From Streptomyces olivaceoviridis (GTDB taxonomy: Bacteria; Actinomycetota; Actinomycetes; Streptomycetales; Streptomycetaceae): a stretch of DNA of 64,000 nucleotides. The stretch lies in assembly GCF_014650115.1 (NCBI RefSeq), contig NZ_BMUI01000002.1, positions 248,001-312,000 of the forward strand, given 5' to 3'. Of this stretch, positions 1 to 8,563 are shown in pieces. Position 1 is the first letter of the stretch, and each line of letters starts with the position of its first letter. Position numbers and translations under genes: made by a program. The notes below the pieces were generated by a model. That model was given only the letters and a program-made list of their open reading frames with translations. It ran no database searches and was not told where the DNA came from.

Positions 1-1
1 G

Positions 2-280
2 ACGGCGAGTTCACCGGATACGCAGGCCGCATCTGGTGCGTCGGCCGCACCGGCCCCATCGGAGCCGGGTTCCCCGGTGGCGGGTTCGACCGGCCGGTCG
101 ACGAGCGACGGCGGTGACCGGGCCGAGGCTGCCGTGCACGGCGGAACGCCGGTCGCACAGACCACGCACGGCGGGTCGGGCCCCTCGGCGCCGCTACTGG
201 CGGGCGGCGCCGCCGCGGTGCTGCTGCTCACCGGGGGCGCCGCCCTCACTCTGCGGCTACGGCGTCTACGACGACGCTGA
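2..280 (+). CDS. C-terminal end of a membrane-anchored surface protein (partial)
   Basis: The gene enters from the left edge, so only about 92 residues are visible. They form a Ser/Ala/Pro/Gly-rich linker followed by a hydrophobic segment (APLLAGGAAAVLLLTGGAAL) and an Arg-rich tail ending LRRLRRR. This is the usual layout of a C-terminal membrane anchor with a positive stop-transfer tail, with the linker spanning the cell wall. There is no LPXTG-type motif, so it is not a sortase substrate as seen. The catalytic or binding part lies outside the window. A secreted protease or carboxypeptidase anchored this way is possible, but nothing here decides it. Confidence 0.6.
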   Translation, partial: TASSPDTQAASGASAAPAPSEPGSPVAGSTGRSTSDGGDRAEAAVHGGTPVAQTTHGGSGPSAPLLAGGAAAVLLLTGGAALTLRLRRLRRR

Positions 281-298
281 AGCGCGCGATCCGGTCGG

Positions 299-1045
<747 letters not shown>

Positions 1046-1327
1046 TCACGCCTTCTCCGTACGCGGCGGACCCGCGACGGCGGCACACCGGACACCGGCC
1101 GAAGGCCTCGGGGGAAGACCTCCGGCCGGGCCGGGTACAGGGGCGGCCTGGCACGGAGAGAACGAGGGAAGTGACCGTGCCGGAGCCGCACTGAGAGGTG
1201 GAGCGGTTGCCGTGACAGGGCCGGGAACGCGGCCGGTGCCGCAGGAGGGACGCGGCGGATGCCACGTCTGACGCGAACGGGTGCCGCTTGCTGGATCCGG
1301 CGCCACGGATCCGGGGAAACAGGGGAA

Positions 1328-1357
1328 GTTGTAGACCTGATCAACCGTCAGGGTCAA
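1328..1357 (-). promoter_or_regulatory. Possible leftward promoter
   Basis: On the minus strand TTGACC (1352-1357) is followed after 18 bases by TACAAC (1328-1333), a good match to a vegetative -35/-10 pair. The nearest leftward gene starts at 949, giving a leader of about 370 bases. Either the leader is long or the true target is something I do not recognise. Confidence 0.4.
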
Positions 1358-1428
1358 GTGGTCGAAGGGTAGTTGGGCCTGCCCAGTTGCGGTCCGTGCA
1401 CATCCGACACCCTTTTTTCACATCTCCC

Positions 1429-1458
1429 TTGACCCTTGAAAGTAACCGGCGGTAACTT
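1429..1458 (+). promoter_or_regulatory. Promoter of the DUF6230/DUF6114 operon with overlapping operator
   Basis: TTGACC (1429-1434), an 18-base spacer and TAACTT (1453-1458) form a strong promoter. An imperfect 19-bp inverted repeat, with arms of the form AAGT-A-ACCG and CGGT-A-ACTT (1440-1458), covers the spacer and the -10 box. A repressor bound there would block RNA polymerase. The arm style resembles TetR-family operators; the regulator itself is not in the window. Confidence 0.55.
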
Positions 1459-1575
1459 CCTCGAAGGCTACTGCCGCGTAACGAGAAATCCCTCGCGCCC
1501 TCCGGGAGTTGCGAGGAGGCGTGCGCGGCATCCGCTGTCCGCGCCAGGACACCGCGCCACTGAAGCCCAACCCGC

Positions 1576-1620
1576 ATTGATCCGCGCTCCATTGATCCGC
1601 GCCCCATTGATCCGCGCCCA
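1576..1620 (+). repeat. Three tandem 15-bp repeats in the 5' leader
   Basis: The unit ATTGATCCGCGCNCC occurs three times in immediate succession (1576-1590, 1591-1605, 1606-1620) with only one or two base differences. The array ends 11 bases before the DUF6230 start codon, so it lies in the transcribed leader just ahead of the ribosome binding site. Confidence 0.9.
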
Positions 1621-1631
1621 CGGGAGCAGAC

Positions 1632-2327
1632 ATGGCCTCGTCCCCGGACGTCCCGTCCGCCGGCAACACCCCCGACACCCCGGGAAGCGCCACCCCGCCC
1701 GAAGCCCAGAACGCCGCCGGGACCACCGCCGGCGCACGGCGCGGCCGGGTCCGGGCCCGCCGCGCCGCCGTGATGGCCGTGCCCGCCACCCTGGTCGCCG
1801 CCGGCCTCGCGGTCCTCACCGCACAGGGAGCGCTGGGTGTGCAGTTCTCCATCTCCGGCATGCCGTTCACGGTCACCGCCACGGAACTCAACGGCACCGG
1901 ATTCGAGCAGTTCGGCGGGCTCGACAACATGGCGGAGGGCAGCCCCAATGCCGGGGACACCGGCGGTCAGGTGCTCGTCATCACCTCCGCGATCAAGCAC
2001 GCCACGCTCACCAAGCTGTGCCAGAGCGTCGACCTGGGCGGCACCAACCTGCTGATCACCGCGGGCAGCGGGTCCGAGAAGGTCAGCGCGACCGACCTGA
2101 CCACCGACTCCACCGAGCTGTCGGGTGACGCGGCGTTCAACAACATCGAGATCGGCAACGACGCCAGCACGCTGACCAAGGCGGGCGTGAAGGGTCCGAT
2201 CGGCGTCTTCAGCCAGCAGGCCGACACCGTGCGGATCGCCCATCTGCGGCAGACCAACTACGCGACGACCGCTGGCGTGTTCAAGCTGCCAGGTCTCAAA
2301 CTGCGCTTCAGCGACTCGGGTTGCTGA
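1632..2327 (+). CDS. DUF6230 family exported protein
   Basis: This 231-residue protein has an N-terminal Pro/Ala-rich cytoplasmic stretch (1-40), an Arg-rich segment (GARRGRVRARR), one transmembrane or uncleaved signal segment (about 48-68), then a beta-rich extracytoplasmic domain. It looks like the DUF6230 family, often labelled cholesterol esterase without experimental support. I see no Ser-hydrolase GxSxG motif, so that label should not be trusted. Two cysteines (KLCQS and the terminal GC) may form a disulfide. The ATG is preceded by GGGAG. It overlaps the next gene and shares its promoter. Confidence 0.8.
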   Translation: MASSPDVPSAGNTPDTPGSATPPEAQNAAGTTAGARRGRVRARRAAVMAVPATLVAAGLAVLTAQGALGVQFSISGMPFTVTATELNGTGFEQFGGLDNMAEGSPNAGDTGGQVLVITSAIKHATLTKLCQSVDLGGTNLLITAGSGSEKVSATDLTTDSTELSGDAAFNNIEIGNDASTLTKAGVKGPIGVFSQQADTVRIAHLRQTNYATTAGVFKLPGLKLRFSDSGC

Positions 2328-2806
2328 TCACCGTGCCGGACCGTCCACGCCCGGGACCGAGGCTCGCCTTCCGCGGATGGCGGGCCCGCCGGCCGTTCTG
2401 GGGCGGGCTGCTGCTCGCCCTCGGCGGCGGCGAGATCCTGCTGACCGAGAAGGCTTCGCTGAAGGTCGTGCTGCACATCGGCATGCAGGGCCTGGCCGGC
2501 TATCTGCTGCCGACCCTCATGGTGCTGCTGGGCCTGCTGATCCTCTTCAATCCCTCCCAGCGGCTCTTCTACTCCATCACCGGCATCCTGCTCTCCCTGG
2601 GCAGCTGGCTCACCTCCAACCTGGGCGGTTTCTTCATCGGCCTGCTCCTCGGCGCCATCGGCAGCTGCCTCACCTTCGGCTGGCTCCCGGACCAGGAACC
2701 ACGCGTCAGCCGCCGCGAACGACGCGAGCGGAAGCGGGAGCGGAAGCGGGAGCGGAAGCGGGCCGAGGCTCACGCATTGACGTCGGAGGAGGCGGGCGCG
2801 GCCTGA
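2321..2806 (+). CDS. DUF6114 family membrane protein
   Basis: This 161-residue protein has four hydrophobic segments between about residues 25 and 120 and a highly basic tail of repeated RKRE units (about 130-147), which would sit in the cytoplasm. It resembles the DUF6114 family, which in Streptomyces nearly always follows a DUF6230 gene; the two probably form one membrane complex. The TTG at 2321 overlaps the upstream stop by 7 bases, implying translational coupling. A GTG at 2333 is an alternative start. The function of the pair is unknown. Confidence 0.8.
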   Translation: MLITVPDRPRPGPRLAFRGWRARRPFWGGLLLALGGGEILLTEKASLKVVLHIGMQGLAGYLLPTLMVLLGLLILFNPSQRLFYSITGILLSLGSWLTSNLGGFFIGLLLGAIGSCLTFGWLPDQEPRVSRRERRERKRERKRERKRAEAHALTSEEAGAA

Positions 2807-3458
2807 GCCGGGACCTGGGCGGTGAGGCGGGCTCGGTGCGGGCTCGGTGCGGTCTCGGTGCCGGCTCGGTGCGGTCTCGGTATGTGCCGGGGTGTCCTTG
2901 GCGCCGGGACTTCGCGCGGGGCCATCCTTGACGCCGGGACCGTTCTTCGCGCAGGGCCATCCTTGACGCCGGGCTGACCGCGCCGGGTGTCGGTGGTGGA
3001 GCGGGTCGGCGCTGCCGGGCCTCGGTGGTGGAGTGGCCCTGGCGCTCCGGGACTTGATGGCGCCGTGGCCTCGGCGCGCCGGGTCTCGATGGCGCCGTGG
3101 CCTCGGCGCGCCGGGCCTCGGTGACGTAGTGGCGGTGCCGCGCCGGGCACTCGACGGCCGGGGAGCGAACCCAGCCGGGGCGCAGTGGCCGTGGTGCGCC
3201 CGCCCCTCGGTAGGGGGTAACCGGGCCGCGGTCGTGCGCCCTGCGTCGGGCGGCCGAGACCGCCGTGCCCCGGCGGCGAGGGGCCGGGCCCCTGCTTGGT
3301 TCGGCGGAGCGGAGGAGGCCGGACCGGGCCGGATCACAAGCCAGGGGTCCCCCGAACAGGTGACTTGGGAACTTCTTTGCGCTTGCCGGGAGTTCATCGG
3401 GCAGTCGGGCGGCCGTGGAGTGCCGTCCGGGTGACGTGATGAACGAAGGAGCTACGGC
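2807..3458. repeat. Gene-free minisatellite region
   Basis: No gene is supported here. The stretch is built from short tandem units. An 11-bp unit (CTCGGTGCGGT type) repeats about 4.5 times at 2832-2881. A 28-bp unit occurs at 2911-2938 and 2946-2973 with one mismatch. A 32-bp unit occurs at 3057-3088 and 3089-3120 with one mismatch, with more degenerate copies just before it. From about 3130 to 3440 nothing structured is visible apart from the ribosome binding site for the next gene. Confidence 0.85.
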
Positions 3459-4451
3459 ATGGTGTTCAAGAGGCTGCTGGGCGCGATCGGGGTCGGCGGC
3501 CCCTCCGTGGACACGGTGCTCGACGGCGGCGCGGCGCTGCCCGGCGGGGCCCTGGCGGGGCGGGTGCTGCTGCGGGGCGGTGCGACGGCCGTGGAGGTCG
3601 AACACATCGGCCTGGAGCTGATCGCCCGCGTGGAGGCGGAGCACGCGGACGGAGAGAGCGAGGGCACGGTCGCCTTCGAGCGGTTCACCGTCGGCGGCGG
3701 TTTCCGGCTCGGTGAACATGAGGAACGCGAGCTGGCGTTCAGTGTCCCGCTCCCCTGGGAGACGCCGGTGACCGAACTGTACGGACAGCCGCTCGGCATC
3801 GTGCTGGGCGTGCGCACCGAGGTCGCGGTGGCCGGCGCCCGGGACAAGGGCGACCTGGACCCGCTCGCCGTCCGCCCCCTGCCCGTGCAGGAGGCCGTGC
3901 TGGAGGCCCTCGGCGCACTGGGCTTCGGCTTCCGCTCGGCCGACCTGGAGTACGGCCGCATCGGCGGTACGGGCCAGCAGTTGCCGTTCTACCAGGAGAT
4001 CGAGCTGACCCCGGCCCCCCAGTACGCGCACGCGGTGAACGAGATCGAGCTGACCTTCCTCGCCTCCCCCATGGGCGTCGAGGTGGTCCTGGAGGCGGAC
4101 AAGCGCGGCGGACTGTGGTCGTCGGGGCATGACGCCCTGACCCGCTTCACCGTGCGCCACGAGGACGCGCCGACCCTCGACTGGCAGAGAGAGGTGGACG
4201 GCTGGATCCGCCAGGTGACCGAGCACCGCGACGCCTACGACAGCCATGCGGCGTACGGCCACGGCGGCGCGCACCAGCCCGGTCTCCACTCCCCCGAGGC
4301 CCACCGCTCCGGCCCGGGCCTGGGCACGGCCGTGGCCGCCGGCGCGGCGGGCCTCGCCGTAGGGGTCGTGGGCGGCATGGTGGCCGCGGAAGTCGTCGAC
4401 GAGATCGGGGACTTCTTCGAGGGAGAGGAGGACGAAGGCGACGAAGGCTAG
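3459..4451 (+). CDS. spo0M: Spo0M-type sporulation control protein
   Basis: The 330-residue product has the arrestin-like Spo0M layout. It starts MVFKRLLGAIGVGGPSVDTV, followed by two beta-sandwich domains (about 1-120 and 125-240) containing the family phrases VRPLPVQEAVLEAL and QQLPFYQEIEL. In Bacillus, Spo0M modulates early sporulation and interacts with cytoskeletal or division proteins; the role in Streptomyces is less clear. The C-terminal part adds a His/Gly-rich linker (about 255-285), a hydrophobic Ala/Gly/Val stretch and an acidic Glu/Asp tail. The tail is longer than in Bacillus and may touch the membrane. GAAGGAG precedes the ATG. It appears monocistronic. Confidence 0.88.
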   Translation: MVFKRLLGAIGVGGPSVDTVLDGGAALPGGALAGRVLLRGGATAVEVEHIGLELIARVEAEHADGESEGTVAFERFTVGGGFRLGEHEERELAFSVPLPWETPVTELYGQPLGIVLGVRTEVAVAGARDKGDLDPLAVRPLPVQEAVLEALGALGFGFRSADLEYGRIGGTGQQLPFYQEIELTPAPQYAHAVNEIELTFLASPMGVEVVLEADKRGGLWSSGHDALTRFTVRHEDAPTLDWQREVDGWIRQVTEHRDAYDSHAAYGHGGAHQPGLHSPEAHRSGPGLGTAVAAGAAGLAVGVVGGMVAAEVVDEIGDFFEGEEDEGDEG

Positions 4452-4478
4452 GAGAGGAGCAGGAGGAGGGGGGGCCGC

Positions 4479-4658
4479 TCAGCCGGCGGAGCCCTGCGTA
4501 CCGTCCTCCTCCTTCATCGCCTTGGCCTCGCTCTTGAGGATGCGCATGGACTTGCCCAGCGCCCGAGCGGTGTCGGGGAGCTTCCGGGCCCCGAACAGCA
4601 GGAGGAACACGACCGCGACGATCAGCAGATGCCAGGGCTCAAGTCCGTTGCGGAGCAT
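4479..4658 (-). CDS. tatA: TatA/E family twin-arginine translocase subunit
   Basis: This 59-residue protein has the TatA architecture: a short N-terminus, one transmembrane helix (about 10-23, [14 protein letters not shown]), the hinge [18 protein letters not shown], and an amphipathic helix ending in a charged tail. TatA oligomers form the protein-conducting path of the Tat system with TatC. No tatB or tatC lies nearby, so this is a stand-alone paralogue. It is shorter than main Streptomyces TatA proteins (about 90-95 residues), which suggests an accessory copy. It is convergent with spo0M. Confidence 0.85.
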   Translation of the reverse strand: MLRNGLEPWHLLIVAVVFLLLFGARKLPDTARALGKSMRILKSEAKAMKEEDGTQGSAG

Positions 4659-4914
4659 GACCGCCCCCTTCTTCGTCTCGCTTGTCTCACTATGCGGCAA
4701 CGTTTGCCGTATTGCGCAACTGTACAACCCGGCCTGGGGCGGGAGAGCGCTCACCCGCCCTGGGGAAGGGGGTCTCCCTGGCCCGGCCTGGCCGGGCGAC
4801 GGCACACGCCGGTCGTGGCGGGCCTGCCCGGGCCGACCCGGGCTACCGCCCACGCCGGTCGCGGCGGGCCTTCGCCGCCCCGGAGGCCAGGGCCGACATG
4901 ACCAGGGCCTGGGC

Positions 4915-5556
4915 GAGCAGGTCTCGGTGAACCAGGCTGAGTGGAGCAGGGCCTGGTCCTCCGGGGCGTCGGGGGCGTGCGGTCCGCTCGTGAGGGCGGC
5001 CCGGCGCATGGTCGGCCCGTGAGTGCGCGGCAGCCGTGCGGCGGCGGGGGCGAGGCCGCCGGGGCCGAGCCGGATGACGTCGCCGGGTGCGCGATCGGCC
5101 ACCGGCACCTCGTGGGCGTGCGGTGCGGCGGTGTCGTCGGTGCGGCGGTGTCGTCGGTGCGGCGCAGCACGGTGGCCGTACCGGTGACCGGCTCGTGCGG
5201 GGCCGCCAGGGCGCGGTCGGCCCGGCGCTCGCCGTCCGCGCGCAGCACACAGCCGACGACGACCAGCACGAGATTCACGGCGGCGGTGCCCCAGGAGGCG
5301 ACGCACGGAAGTCGCCGACGGCAGCACCCGCCGAGGTTGACGTCGCCGTGGTCGCCCGCCCGCCCGAGACCGACCGAGGGTGAGCAGCGCGGCGGTGAAA
5401 GGGGCGCACAGGCCGTGCAGCGGGGGGGGCGGCCAGGCAAGGGGCGCGCGGGCGGGGCGGGGTGTTCTCGCCGGGGGCGGTGAGCCGGGCGGCGGCCTCG
5501 GCGTCGGTGGGTCCGCGCGGGCCGGTGTCCAGAGGCCGGAGCTTCCGGAGGACGGT
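4915..5556 (-). pseudogene. Wrecked P-type cation-transporting ATPase (N-terminal remnant)
   Basis: No single frame is open in a sensible way, but stitched frames give recognisable P-type ATPase sequence in the right order. [20 protein letters not shown] and [12 protein letters not shown] form a cation-ATPase N domain. [11 protein letters not shown] and [17 protein letters not shown] are membrane helices, and [10 protein letters not shown] is followed by a strand [25 protein letters not shown] and [11 protein letters not shown] form the actuator domain. The usual TGE loop reads TSGP, and the phosphorylation (DKTGT) and nucleotide domains are absent. One frame change coincides with a run of eight G at 5421-5428, and another is exactly explained by a 17-bp tandem duplication at 5122-5155. 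It lies just downstream of an ArsR regulator, a pairing typical of metal efflux. Confidence 0.62.
5122..5155. repeat. 17-bp tandem duplication inside the ATPase remnant
   Basis: The unit GGTGCGGCGGTGTCGTC occurs at 5122-5138 and again at 5139-5155. Removing one copy restores a continuous actuator-domain reading (TATVLRR into HEVPVAD) in the P-type ATPase remnant on the minus strand. The duplication therefore looks like one of the inactivating events. Confidence 0.85.
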
Positions 5557-5569
5557 GCCGGCGCCGGAA

Positions 5570-5938
5570 TCAGAGGCCGCGGAGCCGGCGGGCCGGGACG
5601 GTGGCGGGTGCCTCCCGCTCGGCGAGCCGGCCGACGAGGAGGCGTACGACGTCGACCACGGGGGCCTGTTCGGCGGTGTCGACGAAGTAGACCTGGCGGC
5701 GGCCCTCGCGGCGGGAGCGGACGAGGCCGGCGAGTTTGAGCTTGGTCAGGTGCTGGCTGACGGCGGGCAGGGCGCCGCCGACCCGTGCGGCGAGGCCGGT
5801 CACGTCGCTCTCGCCCTGGGTCAGCGCCCACACGATGTGCAGCCGGGCGGGCGTGGCGAGCAGTCCGAAGGCGGCGGCGGCCTCGGCGAGCACCTCGGCG
5901 GAGGGGTCCTGGTGGCCGGTGCCGGACGCTGTCGCCAC
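5570..5938 (-). CDS. ArsR/SmtB family metal-responsive repressor
   Basis: This 122-residue winged-helix protein carries the ArsR signature: [16 protein letters not shown], then [37 protein letters not shown]. The recognition helix is around residues 55-70 and the beta wing follows. Such dimeric repressors release DNA when a metal binds. There is no CVC motif in helix alpha-3, so an arsenic/cadmium type is unlikely. It resembles the NmtR/KmtR style that controls metal-efflux ATPases in actinobacteria, although its metal ligands cannot be fixed by eye. Its immediate downstream neighbour is the ruined P-type ATPase, so it may now lack its main target. It is divergent from the TerB gene. Confidence 0.88.
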   Translation of the reverse strand: MATASGTGHQDPSAEVLAEAAAAFGLLATPARLHIVWALTQGESDVTGLAARVGGALPAVSQHLTKLKLAGLVRSRREGRRQVYFVDTAEQAPVVDVVRLLVGRLAEREAPATVPARRLRGL

Positions 5939-5987
5939 TGTCGCCTTCCTCCGCTGGGTTCGTCGTGGGTTCGCCGCTGCGTTCCGA

Positions 5988-6025
5988 CTGTGTTCCGGCT
6001 GTGTTCCGGCTGTGTTCCGGCTGTG
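5988..6025 (+). repeat. Short tandem repeat in the arsR-terB interval
   Basis: An 11-bp unit (TGTTCCGGCTG type) is repeated about three to four times just upstream of the ArsR start codon on the leftward strand, within its leader or promoter. Confidence 0.75.
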
Positions 6026-6082
6026 TCCGCCGCGCTCGCGGACTCAGTGTAGATCTCCGGAACTTCCCGGCCGCCCCATTAG

Positions 6083-6102
6083 TTTCTACGTTGCTGTAGA
6101 AG
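6083..6102. promoter_or_regulatory. Inverted repeat, candidate operator
   Basis: TTTCTAC (6083-6089) and GTAGAAG (6096-6102) form a hyphenated palindrome between the divergent arsR and terB genes, in a locally AT-richer stretch. Size and spacing fit a dimeric winged-helix repressor, so autoregulation by the neighbouring ArsR or control of terB are both possible. Confidence 0.45.
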
Positions 6103-6151
6103 TTAACGTCGGACTGCCGGAAGCAGCCGGCGGACGATACGAGGAGTACGC

Positions 6152-6607
6152 ATGGCCCTGTGGGACCGCATCAAGGATTCGGCGTCGCAGATGCAGACGC
6201 AGTTGGTGGCGAAGAAGAACGACCTGAAGAGCGGCGCGTTCCGCGATGCGAGCATGGCGATGTGCGCGCTGGTGGCCGCGGCCGACGGGACGGTGGATCC
6301 GTCGGAGCGGCAGCGGGTGGCTCAGCTCATCGCCACCAACGAGGTGTTGCAGAACTTCCCGGCGGACGACCTCCGTCGGCGCTTCGAGGAGAACTTGAAC
6401 AAGCTGACGACGGACTTCGCCTTCGGCAAGGTGAGCGTGTTGCAGGAGATCGCCAAGGCGAAGAAGAAGCCCGCCGAGGCGCGGGCCGTCATCCAGATCG
6501 GCATCGTCATCGGTGGCGCGGACGGCGACTTCGACAAGGACGAGCAGGCCGTGGTGCGTGAGGCGTGCTACGCGCTGGACCTGCCGCCGCACGAGTTCGA
6601 CCTCTGA
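6152..6607 (+). CDS. TerB family tellurite-resistance protein
   Basis: The 151-residue, mostly helical protein matches the TerB/DjlA-like domain. [20 protein letters not shown] and [19 protein letters not shown] are the two characteristic acidic loops (about 40-55 and 118-133), where the family co-ordinates a metal ion. TerB is a cytoplasmic adaptor linked to Ter stress complexes with TerD-type proteins, none of which lie here. GAGGAG precedes the ATG closely. It stands alone and is divergent from arsR, with a shared palindrome between them. Confidence 0.88.
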   Translation: MALWDRIKDSASQMQTQLVAKKNDLKSGAFRDASMAMCALVAAADGTVDPSERQRVAQLIATNEVLQNFPADDLRRRFEENLNKLTTDFAFGKVSVLQEIAKAKKKPAEARAVIQIGIVIGGADGDFDKDEQAVVREACYALDLPPHEFDL

Positions 6608-6715
6608 GCCTCCTGTGGAGCGCGTGGATGAGGGCACGCGCGAAGACCTCGACCGTGCCCTCGTCCACGTGCGCATCGAACGGTGCTCGGCGCTCCCGCG
6701 CTCACCCTCCTTCGC

Positions 6716-8563
6716 TCACAACTCCGCGAGGCGGGGCAGCAGTGCCGTCGCCGTCTCGATGTCCCCGGTCAGCGGGCGGTCCTCCAGGCCGGTGGGGAGC
6801 ACGGCGGCGGCGAGGGTGAGGGCGGGGAGGGCCGGCGGTGCCGGGTGGAGACGCAGGGCCCGGACGGCGGACACCAGTTCGCAGGCGAGGACGGTGGCGT
6901 AGGCGGCGCGGGCCCGTTCCGTCTGGCGGGCCGCCTGCCCGGCGAAGCCGGCGGCCTCCTCCAGGCCGTGGGAGAGGACGGCGTGCCCGGCCGAGGCCGG
7001 CGCGGCGGCGCTGGAGCGCAGCTCCGCGAGCGCCGAGTTGGCGGTGTACTCCAGGATCATCGTGCCGGAGCTGCCGGCCGGGCCGGTGGCGAGAAACGCG
7101 GGCAGGCCGGTGAGGTCGGGGCGGCTCAGCGCGGACAGGCGTGCGGCGGAGAGCTGCGCGGTCTTCAGCAGGGCGAGGTTCAGGCCGTCCAGCGCCAGCG
7201 CGAGCGGGGCGGCGAAGAAGCCGCCGTGGTGGTAGAGGTGGCCGTCCGGGGTCAGGACGGGGTTCTCCGAGGGGCAGTTGACCTCGGTCTCGACGATCCG
7301 GCGCAGCGCGGCCGAGGCCTCGAGGGCGGCGCCGTGCACCTGCGGGAACGCGCGGAATCCGTACGGGTCCTGGATCCGCCGGCCGGCTGCGGGGAGCTCG
7401 TTGTCCACGTCCGTCGCCGGGTCGTCGGGCAGGCCGAGCAGACGCCGTACCTCGGCGGCGGCACGGGCCGGGCCGGGGTAGGGCCGCAGGGCGTGCACCG
7501 GCGCGGCGTACGCCTCCGGCGAGCCCGACACGGCGGCGAGGGACAGTGCCGCGACCACGTGCGTGGCCCGCAGCAGCAGCTCGGTCCCGTGCCCGGCGAG
7601 GGCGGCCTGTGCGAGGGCGAGGGCGTTGCTGCTGAGCAGCGCGAGGGCGTCGCCGGCCCGCAGGGTGACCGGAGCGGGCAGCGCACCGGCGGCCCGGTCT
7701 CCCTCGCCGACTCTCCGGGGGCGGGCCTCGCCGACTCCCCGGGGGCGGGCCTCGCCGACGTGCACACCGTCGACCGTCCCGGTCAGGTCCGCCGCCGTCT
7801 GGGCCGCTTGCTCCGCACCGACGCCGACACCACCGAGGGGCCCGGCGCCGGAAGGCGGCCGTTCCCCGCTGAGCACACCCCCACCCGGCGGCTCCTCCAG
7901 CACACCGCCCGGTCCGACCGTCGCCCGCTCCGCGGTGCCCACGCCCCCACTCGCCGGACCAGCACCCGGCCCGGCCCCGGCCCGCTCGCCCACCGGCACG
8001 GTGCCGTCCGCGCGAGGTGGGGTCGTCGGGTCGTCCGGTGTCAGCCACGGGCGTTCGCCGAGGAGGGTCAGGCCGGTCTGGGCCAGGGCCGTGAGGTCGC
8101 CGGTGCCCACGCCGCCGTACTCGTTGACCGCCGGGTGAACGCCGAGACGGAGGGCGTCGGTGAGGGCGGTGACGAAGGACGGGTGGATGCCGGAGCCGCC
8201 GGCGAGGAGCTGGTTGGCGCGGATCGCGAGCATCGCGCGAACCGTGCGGGCCGGCAGCGGCGGACCGGCCCCGCCCGCGTGGCTGCGCAGCAGACGCAGG
8301 CCGTGGGCGGTCTCCTCGGCCGGGTCGACGGCGACCGAGCGGTGCGCGCCGACGCCGGTGCCCCGGCCGTACCAGCGGCCCGTGGCGGCGAGCCGGTCGG
8401 CCGTCTCCCGGGCACGGCGGACCCGGTCCAGAGCGCCGGGGTCGACGGCGGGCACGGCCGTACCGTCCGCGAGCCGGATCAGGGCGGGGAGGGTGAGGCC
8501 GCCGCCGTCGAGCGGGACGCGGGTGTCCCCTGGCTGCGGGGGCACCCGCGTGGGCACGTCCAC
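6716..8563 (-). CDS. Aromatic amino acid lyase (HAL/PAL) homologue without the MIO triad
   Basis: This 615-residue protein has the histidine/phenylalanine ammonia-lyase fold signatures: RWYGRGTGVG (63-72, the N-terminal Tyr loop), IQDPYGFRAFPQVHG in mid-protein, then CPSENPV and the C-terminal helical bundle. The Ala-Ser-Gly triad that cyclises into the MIO electrophile is missing: the loop reads EYGGVGTGDLTALA (148-161), one residue shorter and without the Ser. About 115 extra Gly/Ala/Pro-rich residues (about 180-297) separate this loop from the next core helix. Ordinary MIO-dependent deamination is therefore unlikely. The GTG start is preceded by GGAACGACC, itself a unit of the 9-bp repeat upstream. 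Substrate unknown. Confidence 0.8.
   Translation of the reverse strand: MDVPTRVPPQPGDTRVPLDGGGLTLPALIRLADGTAVPAVDPGALDRVRRARETADRLAATGRWYGRGTGVGAHRSVAVDPAEETAHGLRLLRSHAGGAGPPLPARTVRAMLAIRANQLLAGGSGIHPSFVTALTDALRLGVHPAVNEYGGVGTGDLTALAQTGLTLLGERPWLTPDDPTTPPRADGTVPVGERAGAGPGAGPASGGVGTAERATVGPGGVLEEPPGGGVLSGERPPSGAGPLGGVGVGAEQAAQTAADLTGTVDGVHVGEARPRGVGEARPRRVGEGDRAAGALPAPVTLRAGDALALLSSNALALAQAALAGHGTELLLRATHVVAALSLAAVSGSPEAYAAPVHALRPYPGPARAAAEVRRLLGLPDDPATDVDNELPAAGRRIQDPYGFRAFPQVHGAALEASAALRRIVETEVNCPSENPVLTPDGHLYHHGGFFAAPLALALDGLNLALLKTAQLSAARLSALSRPDLTGLPAFLATGPAGSSGTMILEYTANSALAELRSSAAAPASAGHAVLSHGLEEAAGFAGQAARQTERARAAYATVLACELVSAVRALRLHPAPPALPALTLAAAVLPTGLEDRPLTGDIETATALLPRLAEL

Noticed and set aside
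1046..1357. Possible small leftward gene upstream of the secreted protein
   Set aside because: The first residues look reasonable but the rest is Pro/Arg/Ser without pattern, and its start codon lies within the promoter-like -35 element.
1632..2327. Annotation as cholesterol esterase
   Set aside because: No catalytic triad or GxSxG motif is present in the sequence.
2258..3397. Leftward frame across the minisatellite block
   Set aside because: The protein would be a product of the tandem repeats (Arg/Pro/Gly/His runs) and partly antisense to the DUF6114 gene.
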